Made by a program: the position numbers and the translations under genes. From contig JAOTYS010000349.1 of the NCBI GenBank assembly GCA_029861795.1, positions 1 through 5,189 of the forward strand: a stretch of DNA of 5,189 nt, written 5' to 3'. Each line of letters starts with the position of its first letter. Positions within the stretch are counted from its first letter, which is position 1. Shown here piece after piece: positions 4,811-5,189 of the stretch. Origin of the DNA: Gammaproteobacteria bacterium (GTDB lineage Bacteria > Pseudomonadota > Gammaproteobacteria > Arenicellales > JAOTYS01). The notes beneath the pieces are model-generated. The model did not search any database, had not been told where the DNA came from, and saw only the letters and a program-made list of their open reading frames with translations.

Positions 4811-5189
4811 ATGAAAGCACAGGAGCTAAAGAAGCAGCTTGAATCAAAAGGCGTGAAGTACGCATTGTCCGGTTATGTAGATATCCACGGTGTATCAAAG
4901 GCGAAGACCGTACCTCTGGCGCATCTAGATAGGATGATGGGCGGATCAGAGCTTTTCACCGGGGCGGCACTTGATGGTGTGCCGCAGGAGGTCAATGATG
5001 AGGAGGTTTCTGCTCACCCGGATCCACAGTCAGCGATTATCTTGCCGTGGAACCCTGAAATCGTATGGTTCGCTAGTGACCTCTGGTGCGAGGGCAAACC
5101 CTTCGAGGCTTGCTCACGTAACATATTCAAACGCGTGTTGCAGCAGGCCGACGACATGGGATTCACATTCAATTTTGGAATCGAGCCAG
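4811..5189 (+). CDS. Glutamine synthetase, GlnT/type III-like, N-terminal part
   Basis: The first 126 codons are present and the gene runs off the right edge. Residues 15-42 (GVKYALSGYVDIHGVSKAK, then VPLAHLDRM) and ELFTGAALDGVP, followed by PDPQSAIILPWNPEIVWFASDL, form the N-terminal beta-grasp region of the GlnT-type glutamine synthetase family annotated as type III glutamate-ammonia ligase. The family joins ammonia, or in some members methylamine or other amines, to glutamate with ATP in the cytoplasm. The catalytic Glu motifs lie beyond the window, except that the last residues GIEP are where the first metal-binding Glu would be. The start is preceded by a weak AAGG about nine bases upstream. 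As the neighbour of an ammonia-releasing operon it plausibly assimilates the ammonia, but it is separately transcribed. A gamma-glutamylamide synthetase cannot be ruled out from this part. Confidence 0.85.
   Translation, partial: MKAQELKKQLESKGVKYALSGYVDIHGVSKAKTVPLAHLDRMMGGSELFTGAALDGVPQEVNDEEVSAHPDPQSAIILPWNPEIVWFASDLWCEGKPFEACSRNIFKRVLQQADDMGFTFNFGIEP

Overview
The window looks like chromosomal DNA from an uncultured or little-studied member of the Pseudomonadota, probably a gammaproteobacterium. This is inferred from moderate GC content, a LysR-type regulator remnant, a type III-like (GlnT) glutamine synthetase and an inverted repeat resembling those linked to REP-associated transposases. 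No 16S rRNA gene or other taxonomic marker is present.

Layout. The left two-thirds is a minus-strand operon read from about 3.5 kb down to the left edge. It holds a secreted NitT/TauT-type (NMT1/THI5-like) ABC substrate-binding protein (2268-3431), a ureohydrolase closely resembling the nickel-dependent guanidine hydrolases (942-2132), a NicO/UreH-type nickel transporter that overlaps it by 4 nt (235-945), and the start of a fourth ORF (210 off the left edge). The fourth ORF begins like an operon member, but a hairpin-forming inverted repeat crosses it and it then becomes AT-rich spermidine-synthase-like sequence. Three of the four minus-strand starts share nearly the same ribosome binding site, AGGAGGAG followed by 4-5 nt and ATG. 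The operon leader (3432-3790) is non-coding and has two strong dyads, a candidate promoter and overlapping hairpins. Upstream of it, on the same strand, lies a frame-broken LysR-type regulator fragment (3790-4076).

The right third is on the plus strand. A GNAT-like acetyltransferase (4117-4611) is divergent from the LysR remnant. A 199-bp spacer with several dyads follows, including a stem closed by an ACGA loop just before the next gene. The first 126 codons of a GlnT-type glutamine synthetase (4811 to the right edge) complete the window.

How it fits together. The binding protein would capture a small nitrogen compound, most likely guanidine. The ureohydrolase would split it to urea and ammonia using two metal ions, probably nickel, delivered by the NicO transporter. 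Glutamine synthetase would assimilate the ammonia. The most distinctive feature is that the hydrolase itself has a His-rich insertion close to its metal site, and its co-translated transporter also has a long His-rich loop. No separate nickel chaperone gene, ABC permease or ATPase is visible. Substrate and metal are inferred from family resemblance and gene context, not shown by the sequence.
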